DNA from: Rhyzopertha dominica | Taxonomy: Eukaryota; Arthropoda; Insecta; Coleoptera; Bostrichidae | NCBI GenBank assembly: GCA_025024175.1 | Contig: QCXZ01000041.1 | Coordinates: 13,511,786-13,575,785 of the forward strand | Length of the DNA: 64,000 bases | Direction of reading: 5' to 3' | In this document: positions 33,490 to 44,639 of the stretch, in pieces | How positions within the stretch are numbered: the stretch's first letter is position 1 | Layout of the letters: every line of letters starts with the position of its first letter | Translations under genes and position numbers: made by a program | Notes under the pieces: model-generated | Told to the model about the DNA's origin: nothing | The model's database searches: none | The model's input: only the letters and a program-made list of their open reading frames with translations

Positions 33490-36000
33490 TTAAGTTCGTT
33501 TCAATAATACAACACACTTTTTTTTATTTCTGCTATGGAAATGTCTAGAACGTTCTTTGATTTTGATTTTCTTGAAGCATAGATTTTCTGCTTCCTCTCA
33601 ATGCGACTATAATTGCGATATTCCACACGTTGGGATTGTTTAGTAATATTAGTGTTTATTTGCAGCTTAAAAATTACAGTCCAACATTTCATGGCAGCTT
33701 CGACCTCCCCAGCTGAATATGGTGCAGCACGCAATATCAATGTCTTGAGACTTGTATTAAACTGAGTGTTTGGTGGGGTCTTCATCTGTGAGGGTAATTT
33801 ATTATACAATCCCAGTATATGTAACCATTTTGACATTTCTGCGTACGATATCTGGGTATTTGTAAATTTTTCTTGTTTCGCGTTTCATAGTCATGAGTCA
33901 TGTGGGCTTCATCCACAGCTTGCCTCAATTTTTGGGTAAGGGTTTCTCTGTCACCACTCATATTTTTATAAAAAATATAAATATGCCAGCAAATCGTTCA
34001 CTAAGGGACCTACAACTGATCCTTGGGGTACTCTAAGTTTTAATTTTGCCTTCTGGAGCTCAACGTTTTTTCATGTAATTACTTCTGTCGATATTCAAGA
34101 TAAGATTTAACTATATTTGCTGCATTCCCTCTAATACCATAGAATTTCGTTTTCTCTAAAAGTATCTGGTGATTTACATTATCAAAAGCCCTACTCAAGT
34201 GTTAGCAACAGATCTCCACTTCCTTTTTTCCTTCAAGTGACATTGATACAGATTCTATGACATCAATCACCTCACCTCACCAGTCTGTTTTCTATAAAAG
34301 TCTACAGAATCTTCGAAATAGCAAGTAAGATTGAGATTCGCCGATAGTTGGTGCAGGTGTTTACATCCTCTTTCTTTTATATTGAGATAACTTTCGTTAC
34401 CTTTAGTTTTGATGGAAATATTCATTATTGAGAACACTTATTTACTAACTTGTGTAATGTGTCTGGAATACCATAGGTTATTCTCTGGAGTAGTTGTACT
34501 GACAATCCGTCAGTCTTTTATCTTCTTAGGTTTCAGGTGATTTCTTGTATTGTGTCATACCTCATACCGAACCATCGATTTTTGTTAATTGCATGGTAAT
34601 CTATTCAGTAAGTTCTTCACCTCCTCCTGTGATTTTGATAAGCCCAGATTTTTTCCTATATTACTTCCTCTGCAGCGCATTGTGACTTTCAGTGATATTT
34701 TTATTGCTGCCTATCGTAGAGTTGATTATATTATAAATTTCCCTGCTTTTCCTGGTAGAGTTGTTTACGCATTGTAGATGTATTATCTTGCAACAGTGAT
34801 CTACTTCCTGCCTGTATTGATGTTTCAAGGTTTGGTATAATTTTTGTGATTCTTGATCCTTCCTCACTTTAGCGATTGTATATGCTGCCTCCATGGTGTT
34901 TTTCATTTTGAGTTCAACATTTTGGTTGTGTTTCCTGATAGGTCTAATAACTGTCTTTTATACAGGGAAGGACTTTTCATAGAGATGTCGCAACGTGTTG
35001 TNGAAACGTTCATGGCCACCTTCTGTTGCAGAATCCAGGACATCATTCCAGTTTGTGTTTATAATTTTTTTGTAAAAAAAGTTTCACTTCTAATGCATTT
35101 TATTTCTTTTTTTTCCAGATATATTTGGAGTTCGTGCTGTTATTTTTTGTGCTAGATGGTCTGCTATGTGCGGATTTATTCTGTAGTTGTCATATTTGTC
35201 TAGATCTGTCAAGATGTTATCTATGCAAGATGAAGTGGAAACAGTTAAACGAAAAGCCCGCAAGAATATTGCATGCAAGTTTTGTTTTCCTGTTTGGTTT
35301 GTAATTTCCTGCTATTATTAAATTGCTGAACTTCAGCATTCGGATGTCTATACATGCAAATAATAATATGTTTCGTTTCCATCAATCTGATGGCAGCAAT
35401 TTCAATTTGTTTCTCTATAGACATAACAAAAACAGAACTGCAACCGTGTATGGAACTGGTCCTGGAGAAACAACTAGCCAAATCATAGTACCTTGTTAGT
35501 GATACACTGCACGTCCACATTTATTACAGTAAAACATTTTGTTTTATTTTTATTCTGCTGTACCGCGGCTTACGTTGTTGCTTTCTTCTTTGGCTCTGAA
35601 AAAATTGAAACGTTCCAGTTTATCGTTGGATACCCAATTTTCCTTTTTGTAGTTCCTCCAGGAGAGAAAAATCCGNACCTATTATAAGTGATCGGCTTGT
35701 AGCATCCTCTCGCACCCGTCTTGAATACGGCCTGTAGGTGGGCTCGGATATCCATCTCGCTCGTGTTTTTGATCACTCTGGAGGGACATACATATGCTCG
35801 CTTTGCTGCTCCCTGTTTTAAAATCAGAATTTTCGCCAATTATGACTGTCTTTTTTTCAATCTCTGGTTTGATTTGTGTGTTTCTATTTCTTTCAGCTTT
35901 CAGCAGACCATTTTAGGCCATTGTTTCTCTTGTCACAATCTCGCAGTTGTTTACTTCGTTCCCCAAGTGAGGGATTCTTGTTCGATATGGCAATGTCGCG
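33490..36000 (-). pseudogene. decayed minus-strand LINE (endonuclease, RT, C-terminus)
   Basis: Reading the minus strand from 36000 downwards, LINE ORF2 motifs appear in order through many stops. An endonuclease-like segment covers 35460-35340 (SVFVMSIEKQIEIAAIRL, IIICMYRHPNAE). The EN-RT linker lies near 34906-34661. RT follows, with [23 protein letters not shown] near 34160-34090 and a decayed V-PQGSVVGP near 34035. The C-terminal LYNKLPSQMKTPPNTQFNTSLK ends near 33720. The clade is Jockey/CR1-like. Ns at 35002 and 35676. The ends are not defined and no tail was identified. Confidence 0.75.
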
Positions 36001-36569
36001 ATAGTGCTTTGCCTGTGTCAAATTTATATTTGATTATAACAACTTATTTATTGTTTCTTAATCGCTCACTGTTTTTTTTTAAGATTTTATTATTTACTTG
36101 GAATGTTCGAGTTCGACTTTTGGAACTTTCAATTCACTTTTTATGCACAAATATTCCACGTTATTTTGGAGGTTAGAAGTATTTTTATTCCCTTCCGTCA
36201 CCAAAGTCACTTGATTTACGTTTATAATTAGTTCTTTCAGGTTATTACCCACTGAGATCTCTTCGGGTATACACTAAAGTATTATTTCTACTAACACGTT
36301 CTTTTTGAACTTGTAAAGTTCACTGACTAATCCACTCTTGTTTGCAATGCTGCCATACATTTCTGAGAATCTAGCATTTCTCTGACACGTATTTTGTTAA
36401 AAAAATACGTAATAAACGATTTGTTTACTAGAATAAAATTCTAGTATAATGAAATTTAATGAGTTACCAAAGTTGGCTATATTGTGGTGCCGTAGCTCCT
36501 ATAGCTATTAAAACCTGCAATGATTGATTTATATAATCGTTTTCTGTGTCTCGCTTGGTCAGTAGACCA
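36001..36569. other. no supported feature
   Basis: T-rich sequence; plus-strand frames here lie opposite or beside the LINE remnant and show no family pattern. Confidence 0.35.
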
Positions 36570-36880
36570 CTTTTTTTGACCCCCAGTGCACCCGAGTGTG
36601 CGAAATGGAGGTATTTCTAATTAAATTTTTAATCAGACCCAATTGTATCGCCATCGTCCCCGCATTGGTTTTAATTTAGTGAACCGAAGTGCATTCTGTG
36701 CGGCAATAACTCGAGCCTTCGATTTTAATATTGCGGAAAGTAGGAAAAGTCCGAATGGAGGACGTGGCGCAACACAATGTAAATGCAACATGCAAAGGGA
36801 ACGGCTTAACTTTCAAATACACAATGCTGTTATTGTGAGTGCGGGATTTGTCATGTTAACAAAATGAAAAAGTTAGGGGT
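36570..36880. other. CpG-rich block with AT-hook/homeobox-like sites
   Basis: CpG-rich 300-bp patch without splice-bounded coding, containing TAATTAAATTTTTAATCAG near 36620 and GGTTTTAATTTAGTG near 36668. It resembles the other conserved-looking blocks of the window in texture. The 74-codon frame within it is not recognised. Confidence 0.25.
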
Positions 36881-37488
36881 GCGCGACAGGTTGCTTCGCG
36901 TGTGTTGTGCGTGTTACTGAAGCCCATAGGGGCATTGGAAATGTCCAGCTGTGAAAAAATTTAGTCTTAGTTTACTCGGATAACGACTAGGACAGCAACC
37001 AAATAATTTCCTAACAATGGAACAAAATGTTATTTTTTGATAATTAATTATTTTTTCAACATGGTCGTTTTTCAATTATCCTGTTCCATCTTTACCAACA
37101 ATTTATTACTACAAACAAATACCTTCTTTTATGTGGTCATTTATGAAGTACGAGAGGGTATTTCAAGCTGGAATTTTTTTAATAAACAAACCAAATGCTG
37201 CATTGCACAATGCTATTAAAATTTACACTGTCTGTGTAATTTTACAAGAAAAGAAAAGAAGTTGCTTCAGGCAATTTCTAGCATGGATTACAAATGAAAC
37301 AAAAGGAAAGGATCAAACTAAATTGCTAATATGCAGTTAATATTTATGTACTTACGTGTTTATTAACACTGTACGTTTAAAGCAAAAAAATATTTAGGAT
37401 ACAAAATGACCGGACAGTGGTAGGAACTAGGTAGCAAAATATAGAACCCGCATCATTGACACAGAGCTGCAAAAAGAAGAGAACGGTG
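36881..37488. other. no supported feature
   Basis: Short frames at 37037-37219 and 37131-37340 have no domain; this is the flank into which Gypsy-2 inserted. Confidence 0.4.
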
Positions 37489-37493
37489 GTAAC

Positions 37494-37668
37494 TGTAATG
37501 TTTATGCCTTGCTATTTGAATAAAAGACACGACTTCAATTAACCTTTATTCGACCATCACCAAAAGCATACACATATCGACTCATGCCGTACAAATCTGC
37601 ATCTGTGTATTAATAAAAATTTAATAAGAAGTACCGCCTTGTTGCCAATCCTATATTAATACACTACA
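37494..37668 (-). repeat. Gypsy-2 3' LTR
   Basis: 175-bp LTR, a near copy of 41724-41898, downstream in the element's orientation. TSD GTAAC at 37489-37493. AATAAA is present on the minus strand. Confidence 0.93.
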
Positions 37669-37679
37669 TCCTCCCGCCG
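37669..37679 (-). promoter_or_regulatory. Gypsy-2 polypurine tract
   Basis: The minus strand reads CGGCGGGAGGA immediately before the 3' LTR. Confidence 0.8.
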
Positions 37680-37702
37680 ATATTTGATGTCCAGAGATTT
37701 AT

Positions 37703-39634
37703 TTAAGTATAAGCTAATCTTTCTGGTTGTTTAACGTTTCTCTTTGGTCTCTGAACATCGATATCGTTATCAGGAGTAACTGTGACAACATCCTGCGACG
37801 AGCCATCTACAGAAAAAGTAGCATAATCAAGAATTTGGTTTAAGTGCCTACGCCACTGTTTTTTAATTTCTGGTACATAAACTAAGTAAGTCCGTGGCCC
37901 TAATATTTTAACTATCTTAGCCTTCGTCCTAGAAGGTCTTTTGAACCTATAGTCCCTAACCGCTACTAATTCATTTAGCTCGTATTTTCTGATTCTATTT
38001 CCCGAATAATTTTTTATTTGATTGTTCTGTTTAGTTACAATAGTGTTTTTTACGTCATTTCTTCCAGGAATATTCACATCATTGATATTTGTAGGTAATA
38101 ATAAACTAAACCTAGTTCGCAAAGGTCTCCCAAACATTAATACCGTTGGTGACACATTAGTAGTACAATGCGGAGTGTTTCGAAAATCGAATAAAAATCT
38201 GTTTAAGTATAGATTTAGATCCTTTACCGGACCTTTTCCAATACCTTTCAACAAAGCATGTTTTACATTCTTTACAGTATTTTCTGCCGCCCCGTTAGAC
38301 GCTGGATGAAAAGGTGGAGAACTTTTAAATTTAACACCATGTTTTGTTAAAAAATTGTGAAATTCTGACGACATAAACTGTGCTCCGTTATCCGAGACGA
38401 CGACCTCCGGAATTCCAAATCTCGCAAAAAGGCTCATCAACACTTTTATTGTTTCTCCAGCAGTGGTACTATTCATGAAAAAAGCTTCTACCCATTTGCT
38501 GTACGCGTCTACAACTATAAAAATGTGTTTGCCAAAAATGGGACCCAAAAAATCACAATGAATCCGTTCCCACACTTTACTTGGAATTTCCCACGGAATT
38601 AACTTCGCTTTAATCGGAGAACTTTTCATAATTAGGCAATTTTCACAAGATTTACAGATATTTTCTATTTGTTTATCCATACCGGGCCACCAAACGTAAG
38701 ACCGAGCTAAACTCTTTGTTTTAACAATGCCCATGTGAACCATGTGTAGTTGTCGTAGAACAGTAGCCCTTAATGTGCTAGGAATGAGAACTCTGTATCC
38801 AAAAAGTATACAATTATTTTCACATGTCAATTCAGTCTGATGCATTTTATATATTTGTAAATTTTTTGAAACTTGAGAAGGCCAACCTTTTAGTATGAAC
38901 CTCAAAACTTGACTTAATTCCGGATCCTTTGTTGTCTCATCGGCTATCATTTTACTGTTTAGCGGTAAATCTTCATTATCAGCAACATAATTGAAATATG
39001 TATAATCTGATTTTGGTTCCATTAATAGCTCTGGCAATGGCAAACGCGATAAACTATCCGCACTATTGCTTTTGGAAGACACATAAGTAATATCATAATC
39101 ATAGTTAGACAAAATCCATGCCCATCTTTGCAGTCTGTTTGCAGATAAAATCGGTATGCCCTTTTTTTGTCCAAATATGGTAACTAATGGACGGTTATCA
39201 GCTGCCATTGTAAATTTACGCCCGTATAAATACTGATGAAATTTGTTTAAACCGAAAATTATGGCCAACGCTTCTTTTTCTAACTGAGAATAATTTTTTT
39301 GTGCTTCTGATAAGGTCCTCGAAGCAAAAGCAATAGGACGTTCACTACCATTAGGATAAGTATGAGATATAATCGCGCCTACTCCCACATCACTTGCATC
39401 TACTGTTAGCCTTATAGGTAAGTCAGGATCGTAATGCGCCAGAACTGGTGCTGAAGACAACATTTTCTTTATTTTAATAAATACATTATCGCATTCTGTG
39501 GACCATACATATTTTGCTTCACTTCTTAACAAGTTATACAATGGTTTAAGCACGCTCGAACTATTTGGCAAAAATTTGTGATAATAATTCACTAGACCTA
39601 AAAATGACTGAAGTTGCTTTACTGTTTGTGGCAC
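37703..39634 (-). CDS. pol: Gypsy-2 Pol, RNase H and integrase part
   Basis: 643 codons from the first Met after the internal stop; the frame itself is continuous with the upstream Gag-RT frame. RNase H acidic residues lie near D79, E119 and D146 (the last in ADNRP, where the family often has DHKP). The integrase HHCC zinc module is H297, H300, C330 and C333. The catalytic triad is D361, D415 and E451 with 35 residues between the last two. The basic C-terminal tail lacks a chromodomain. Confidence 0.92.
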   Translation of the reverse strand: MPQTVKQLQSFLGLVNYYHKFLPNSSSVLKPLYNLLRSEAKYVWSTECDNVFIKIKKMLSSAPVLAHYDPDLPIRLTVDASDVGVGAIISHTYPNGSERPIAFASRTLSEAQKNYSQLEKEALAIIFGLNKFHQYLYGRKFTMAADNRPLVTIFGQKKGIPILSANRLQRWAWILSNYDYDITYVSSKSNSADSLSRLPLPELLMEPKSDYTYFNYVADNEDLPLNSKMIADETTKDPELSQVLRFILKGWPSQVSKNLQIYKMHQTELTCENNCILFGYRVLIPSTLRATVLRQLHMVHMGIVKTKSLARSYVWWPGMDKQIENICKSCENCLIMKSSPIKAKLIPWEIPSKVWERIHCDFLGPIFGKHIFIVVDAYSKWVEAFFMNSTTAGETIKVLMSLFARFGIPEVVVSDNGAQFMSSEFHNFLTKHGVKFKSSPPFHPASNGAAENTVKNVKHALLKGIGKGPVKDLNLYLNRFLFDFRNTPHCTTNVSPTVLMFGRPLRTRFSLLLPTNINDVNIPGRNDVKNTIVTKQNNQIKNYSGNRIRKYELNELVAVRDYRFKRPSRTKAKIVKILGPRTYLVYVPEIKKQWRRHLNQILDYATFSVDGSSQDVVTVTPDNDIDVQRPKRNVKQPERLAYT

Positions 39635-39721
39635 TGGAGCTTCCTTGATGGCCCGGATTTTATCTTCACAAGTATGAAGTCCTTCAGCATCTATTTTATA
39701 GCCTAAATAGTTAACTGTTTT

Positions 39722-41674
39722 TTAAAAAAACTCACATTTATCTAAACGTACTGTTAACCCGCAATCTTTCAAACGCAGTAATACATTATGAACGCGTTGT
39801 AAATGAATTTCGCGATTTTCCCCTGTTATTAGAATATCGTCCAAGAAACTCACTACCCCATCAAGTCCTTGTAAATTTTTTTCCATTATTCTTTGGAATT
39901 TTTGTGGTGCACATGCAATTCCAAAAGGCAATCTAGTATAAGAAAATAACCCGCGATGTGTGGAGATGGTCGTGTATTTCCATGATTCCTTATCTAGACT
40001 TATCTGTTGATAAGCCTGTGACAAATCAATTTTCGTGAACTCTTTACCCCCACTTAATTTTGCAAATAATTCCTCAATTCGAGGCATAGGGTAATGTTCT
40101 ACTTTCAGAAAAGAATTTAACGTTACTTTATAGTCTCCACAAATCCTAACTGATCCATTTCTTTTTAATACAGATACTATCGGCGTTCCCCATTCGCTAT
40201 ATTTGACGGGCTTAAGAATGCCTAGTTCAAGCAATCTTCCTAATTCTTCTTCAACTTTCTTTTTCATTGCAAATGGTAGTGGGCGTGGCTTGAAGAATTT
40301 TGGAGAACACCCCTCTTCCACATTTAAATGAATAACTCCCTTGTTAAACAAACCTAATTCATTTGAAAATACAGTAGGAAACTCCGTTATTATTGAGTCT
40401 ACGTCCGTCTTAGAGCTCAGTTTATGTATGGTTAACTCGAAAAGACAGAAAAAATCGCGACCTAACAGCGGCGGCCCACCATTATCAATTACATACAATT
40501 TCAGGTTTGAAACTTTTCCGTTATATTGAACTCGAACATTAATATAACCAAGAGGAAATATATGGTTCCCATCATAATTACTTAATATTTTGTTATCGAT
40601 TGATACAGGAACTTTGGCAAAGTATTTTTTCCTAAATTCATCGTTAATTACTGAAACGCTCGCCCCAGTATCAATCTCAAACGACAGAGGTATACCGTTT
40701 ATCTTTACATCAATAATAATTGGCTCATTATTCGTGGATCGTAAATTATATAAACCTTCTATGTCATCATCAACATCTAAATAGTAATTATTACGTTCCG
40801 AACTTTTTCCGGTACACACACTAGCTAAATGGCCTTTGATTCCACACCGCTTGCATTCGTACTCTGAATAAAAACACTTACTTTTATCGTGGTTTTGTTT
40901 ACCACAAACCGTGCACCGTATACGTCGTGGTGGACCAGATGATGGACCTTGGGAAGAACCTGGACGCGGAGCTGAGCTGCAGGAAGCGCCCATCCACGGT
41001 CTACCGGTGCTGCGACTGCTACCACCCTGAATTGTCCGCCTCCGACTGTCCTGTGACATTTTATACACTTCTTCTGGCTCAGATTTGATTTCTGGAACAT
41101 TTTCTACCTCGTACCGATATCTGCTTGCCTCTTTGGTGTTGGCGATTTCGATAGCTGCTTCGAATTCCAGTTTCTCGACGTCTTCTTCGAAAAGTTTGTC
41201 TAAGATAGGTCCTTTCGGAATTCCCATTATGAACTTATCTCTCAAAACTATCTTCAGCTCTGTTCCGAATTTACATTTCACTGCCAAACTCCTTACACGA
41301 GCTGCCCATTCAGAAATAGTTTCGCCCGCGTTCATTGTCGCATTGTAGAACTTGTAACGTTCCGGAAAGTATAATTTGGCACTCTCGAAATGCTTATCAA
41401 ATTTTTCAATCAGGTCCTTGAACGGCATTTCGGTTGGGTTTTTAGGTACGCACAAGCTGTGTAGTAGTTTATAACTCTCTTCATCGCATGAATTTATCAG
41501 CAAAGCACGCTTAAATTCATCACTAGTCACCTCTTTCACCAAAAAGTACTGCAACAACTGGGTTTTGTATATTGTCCAATCGCAGTCTTTGAAATTGAAT
41601 TGTCTCAGGTAGCCAACACTAGCTCTTGAAGCTAAAGGCTGCTGTCCCGCTTGCACATTTCCCGGGTTCGGCAT
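39722..41674 (-). CDS. gag-pol: Gypsy-2 Gag, protease and reverse transcriptase
   Basis: 650-codon fusion frame. A capsid-like region (about 1-200) precedes an Arg/Ser/Pro-rich linker and two CX2CX4HX4C knuckles near 254-267 and 274-287. The protease active site DTGA is at about 335-338, and LLGRDF marks the protease end near 403. RT has its catalytic Asp in KIDLSQAYQQ near 550 and a FLDD box (610-613), where YxDD is usual. The frame ends at a TAA just before the conserved YLGY of the RT connection, which continues in the same phase. One base substitution would explain the stop. Gag and Pol share one frame with no frameshift site. Confidence 0.93.
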   Translation of the reverse strand: MPNPGNVQAGQQPLASRASVGYLRQFNFKDCDWTIYKTQLLQYFLVKEVTSDEFKRALLINSCDEESYKLLHSLCVPKNPTEMPFKDLIEKFDKHFESAKLYFPERYKFYNATMNAGETISEWAARVRSLAVKCKFGTELKIVLRDKFIMGIPKGPILDKLFEEDVEKLEFEAAIEIANTKEASRYRYEVENVPEIKSEPEEVYKMSQDSRRRTIQGGSSRSTGRPWMGASCSSAPRPGSSQGPSSGPPRRIRCTVCGKQNHDKSKCFYSEYECKRCGIKGHLASVCTGKSSERNNYYLDVDDDIEGLYNLRSTNNEPIIIDVKINGIPLSFEIDTGASVSVINDEFRKKYFAKVPVSIDNKILSNYDGNHIFPLGYINVRVQYNGKVSNLKLYVIDNGGPPLLGRDFFCLFELTIHKLSSKTDVDSIITEFPTVFSNELGLFNKGVIHLNVEEGCSPKFFKPRPLPFAMKKKVEEELGRLLELGILKPVKYSEWGTPIVSVLKRNGSVRICGDYKVTLNSFLKVEHYPMPRIEELFAKLSGGKEFTKIDLSQAYQQISLDKESWKYTTISTHRGLFSYTRLPFGIACAPQKFQRIMEKNLQGLDGVVSFLDDILITGENREIHLQRVHNVLLRLKDCGLTVRLDKCEFF

Positions 41675-41712
41675 TTTCGCACACTTTTACGTGATAATAC
41701 AAATCCCGTAAT

Positions 41713-41722
41713 CTCGTCGCCA
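41713..41722 (-). promoter_or_regulatory. Gypsy-2 primer binding site (tRNA-Ser)
   Basis: The plus strand reads CTCGTCGCCA, matching the 3' end I recall for tRNA-Ser(GCT), with one base between it and the 5' LTR. It differs from the isoacceptor implied for Gypsy-1. Confidence 0.65.
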
Positions 41723-41723
41723 C

Positions 41724-41898
41724 TGTAATGTTTATGCCTTGCTATTTGAATAAAAGACACGACTTCAATTAACCTTTATTCGACCATCACCAAAAGCATA
41801 CACATATCGACTCATGCCGTACAAATCTGCATCTGTGTATTACAAAAAATTTAATAAGAAGTACCGCCTTGTTGCCAATCCTATATTAATACACTACA
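41724..41898 (-). repeat. Gypsy-2 5' LTR
   Basis: Upstream LTR in the element's orientation and probable promoter. TSD GTAAC follows at 41899-41903. Confidence 0.93.
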
Positions 41899-41903
41899 GT
41901 AAC

Positions 41904-42479
41904 AAAAAGAGAGAGGTACTTTATGTGAGAAAATAAATTGCTAAAAAAAAAGGAAATCCTGGATCAGTTTTGTGGAAGATTAGATCACTTTAAAGCATGA
42001 GCGACACCAATAGTTACTGAACAAAAAATTTGAATTAGAAGTTATTTTATACATAGAAATATACATTTCTAAATAAAGGAAATAAAGGAATCGTAAACCC
42101 AACCCAGATAGTGTTGTCAGCACTAAAAATGTTGTAAATCTTCATAAACATTATAGACTACAAGATATAGGTACACTCACCACAGTAATCATCAAATCTA
42201 GCAAATAAAATTTTTTCGGACACTAATAATTAGAATGAGCTACATAAGTCGAAATGAATTGTCAAGCTCTTGGCCACCATCAGATTATTCAAGGTTCCCA
42301 AAGTATTGCAGAGACAAAGAAATTTTAACAAATGATAAATCATTGTGGATGAGCAGTTAGTATTGTTATAGGAGACAACGTAGGAAAATACATACTGTAG
42401 CATTTTATATATGTTAAACTGAATATTCGGCATCCAATCACAGAGATTCACTTTAACGTTTTACCAGAATGTCCAAGGT
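41904..42479. other. no supported feature
   Basis: AT-rich flank of Gypsy-2. A 73-codon minus frame (42451-42230) has no family pattern. Confidence 0.4.
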
Positions 42480-44590
42480 CGCCGAACGGAGGTCACCGAC
42501 TTCTTTAACAATGTTTGTACTAATGCCAGCTATGATATCATACTTTTGACGTGGTTACAATCAGGGGCTTTTATAATGAACTCTTTCCGAATGATTACTT
42601 AGTTTTCAGATGTGATCGGAGATTGACTAAAACTAATGTATCTTAGCGATTAACAATCGAAATTTGTAATGCTCCAAAACGTTCTATAGATGCATTTACT
42701 ACTGGAACCGATGACATTCCTAGGTTTCTTTTGAAAGACTATGCTTCAATTCTCGCAAGTCAACTCCTACCCGAATGCTTGAAGGAAGCGCATACTATGT
42801 GTCCAGTTGTGAAGAAGAGTAAAATTTATGAAATCAAAATTTGCCGCCCTGTTTCCCTTACCTATCATTTTGCGATGATCTTTGATGGCATTATTTACAA
42901 GAATATTTGTTTATTTCTGTTAATAAATACATTTCCTCACTGCAAGGTTCCAGACATGGTAGATAGAGTCTAGTGTAACAACCTTAGCCTACTTTTCTTA
43001 AATTGTCTTAGAAATACTAGACAAAGACGGTCTAGTAGATGTTATGTACACGGACTTTTAGAAGACATGCGATCAAATTGATCACTGCTTTTTTGTCTAA
43101 GTTAAAAGGGATTGGTTTTCTTTCTTTTACGGTACGCCTCTTTCACTCTTACTTTAGCCAGAGAAAATACAGTACGTTATGCCAACTTTATTTCAAATTA
43201 TTCCTTCCCGAATTCCGCCGTCCCTTTAAATCTAATCCATTACTATTCCTCGTCTATATCAGTGAATTGTCTCGCTGATTAACCTAATGTTTGCGAATGA
43301 TTTCAAATTATTTTGCATTATAATCGATCTCAATAATTCACTGATATCATGGTGTCGTTCTAATCGCTTGTGTTTATAAATGTTGTGTGTTCTCTTTCTG
43401 TCACAAACATAGTATTGCTGAGCATCATATAATATCAATGGTACGATTTTGAAAAGAGGGGATGAATTGAAGGACCTTTATGTCACATTCGAAGATAAAT
43501 TTGCCTTAAATATTAATAACTCGTTCCACAGAAGCTTTAGGGAGTTCAAAAACTTACGCACTTTACAGAACTTGTACTTTTATATTTTGTTCTATGTAAG
43601 TAGAAATTTAGATGGCAATGTCATCTGTCAGCATTTCACTGACACGATGACAAAGTCACTCAGCTTCTTAAAGGAAGTGACTTGTAGCCCAACAAGTTGG
43701 TATGCACCTGTATAGTGCATATATTAACTTGACAGCAGGCCCCACGGCACTTTTTGAAGGCGGGCCAGAACCGATATACATTATTATTTTGTTCGTTCTA
43801 ACTTCACGTCATTGATCTGGTTCCCCACATATAAATGTCACATTCTTTAGCTGGCACTGTTCAAATAATGTTTTTCGTGACAGACTGGCATTATATTTCT
43901 AGGGAGTCTGGTCACCAAGTTTTATTGAATAATTTCCAGTTTAGACCTTTGGAAAATCTTTAGTTCTGTCAAATTTCTATATAATGCTGCGGCATCAGCA
44001 CCATCTGTGGACGGGAGTCGCAGGCGTCTAGATGGGGTGTAGTAGGACACTGCAAGTAGTGATCCTAGCGACAGACAGATGGCAGGAATGTCGAGATTCC
44101 AGAAAGTGCTATCAACCGAACCTTCGCGAAGCGTCTGGAATAAATAGACCGACGGAAGAAGCGTGGCAAGTTGTGAAACAGGTGTTTTTAGTTAAGGTGT
44201 ATACATTATAATGGTGTTAAAACAGTATTGTTTTGAACTAGTGGTGTATAGAATTAATGTATTTGATACTAGTGTTTGAAATAAAAGGAGTTTAGTCAGA
44301 AATCCGCAGTTTTCGAACCTCGTATTCGCAACAATAATTTACTGAAAATGAAGCTGATTGTAGTTTGTTGCTTAATAAGCTCAATGAACTAATCTTACCT
44401 GTAGCTGAATGTTATTGTTGACTTCTGTAACATTTATCCTAATTCTGCGGCATCTGGATATAATTATTACCTGATTTGTTAATTTGCGCGGAGGGGTTAT
44501 TCCTTAAAATTTCTTTCCTGTTTTTTCTTTCAAATAATTTTCCTGTAACTCGGTGCTAACATGTTGGGGAAATAAAATATTATTATTATT
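42480..44590 (+). pseudogene. decayed plus-strand LINE with internal deletion and solo-LTR insertion
   Basis: Near 42530-42650 the translation resembles the LINE endonuclease (YDIILLT, then a decayed FP-DY-VFRCDR). It jumps at about 42690 to the start of RT (KICRPVSLTYHFA near 42835), so much of the endonuclease is missing. RT continues with VMYTDF near 43035, LLFLVYISEL near 43245 and a decayed FADD (MFANDFKLF) near 43290. A C-terminal segment (LKDLYVTFEDKF) follows. The 3' UTR resumes after a probable solo LTR and ends in GGGGAAATAAAATATTATTATTATT near 44590, a CR1/L2-like tail. Confidence 0.7.
43981..44337 (+). mobile_element. probable solo LTR with ATAA duplication
   Basis: The 349-bp block 43985-44333 begins TGCTGC and ends GCAACA, nearly inverted ends with TG/CA termini, and is flanked on both sides by ATAA. 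It is richer in G+C than the LINE around it and has an AATAAA-like signal at 44280-44285. Retroelement LTRs leave 4-6-bp duplications, so a solo LTR from a lost element fits best. Strand is judged from the AATAAA. No second copy is in the window for comparison. Confidence 0.5.
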
Positions 44591-44639
44591 TGGCAAAAAC
44601 TATTAAATATANATAGTTGAGTTATAGTTGACGACACNC

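Larger units (their letters stand above)
37489..41903 (-). mobile_element. Gypsy-2: near-intact Mag-type Ty3/Gypsy LTR retrotransposon
   Basis: LTRs at 37494-37668 and 41724-41898 (175 bp each) differ at two adjacent positions near 37612. They start TG, end CA and are flanked by the 5-bp duplication GTAAC. On the minus strand the element encodes one long frame from Gag through integrase, interrupted by a single in-frame TAA at 39722-39724. No env-like frame. It differs strongly from Gypsy-1 in sequence, but shares the tRNA-Ser-type primer and Mag-like RNase H (ADNRPLVTIFG), so it is a separate family of the same lineage. Confidence 0.94.

Noticed and set aside
35721..36176. 151-codon plus-strand gene
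   Set aside because: T-rich hydrophobic frame opposite a LINE region, with no start context, domain or splice evidence.
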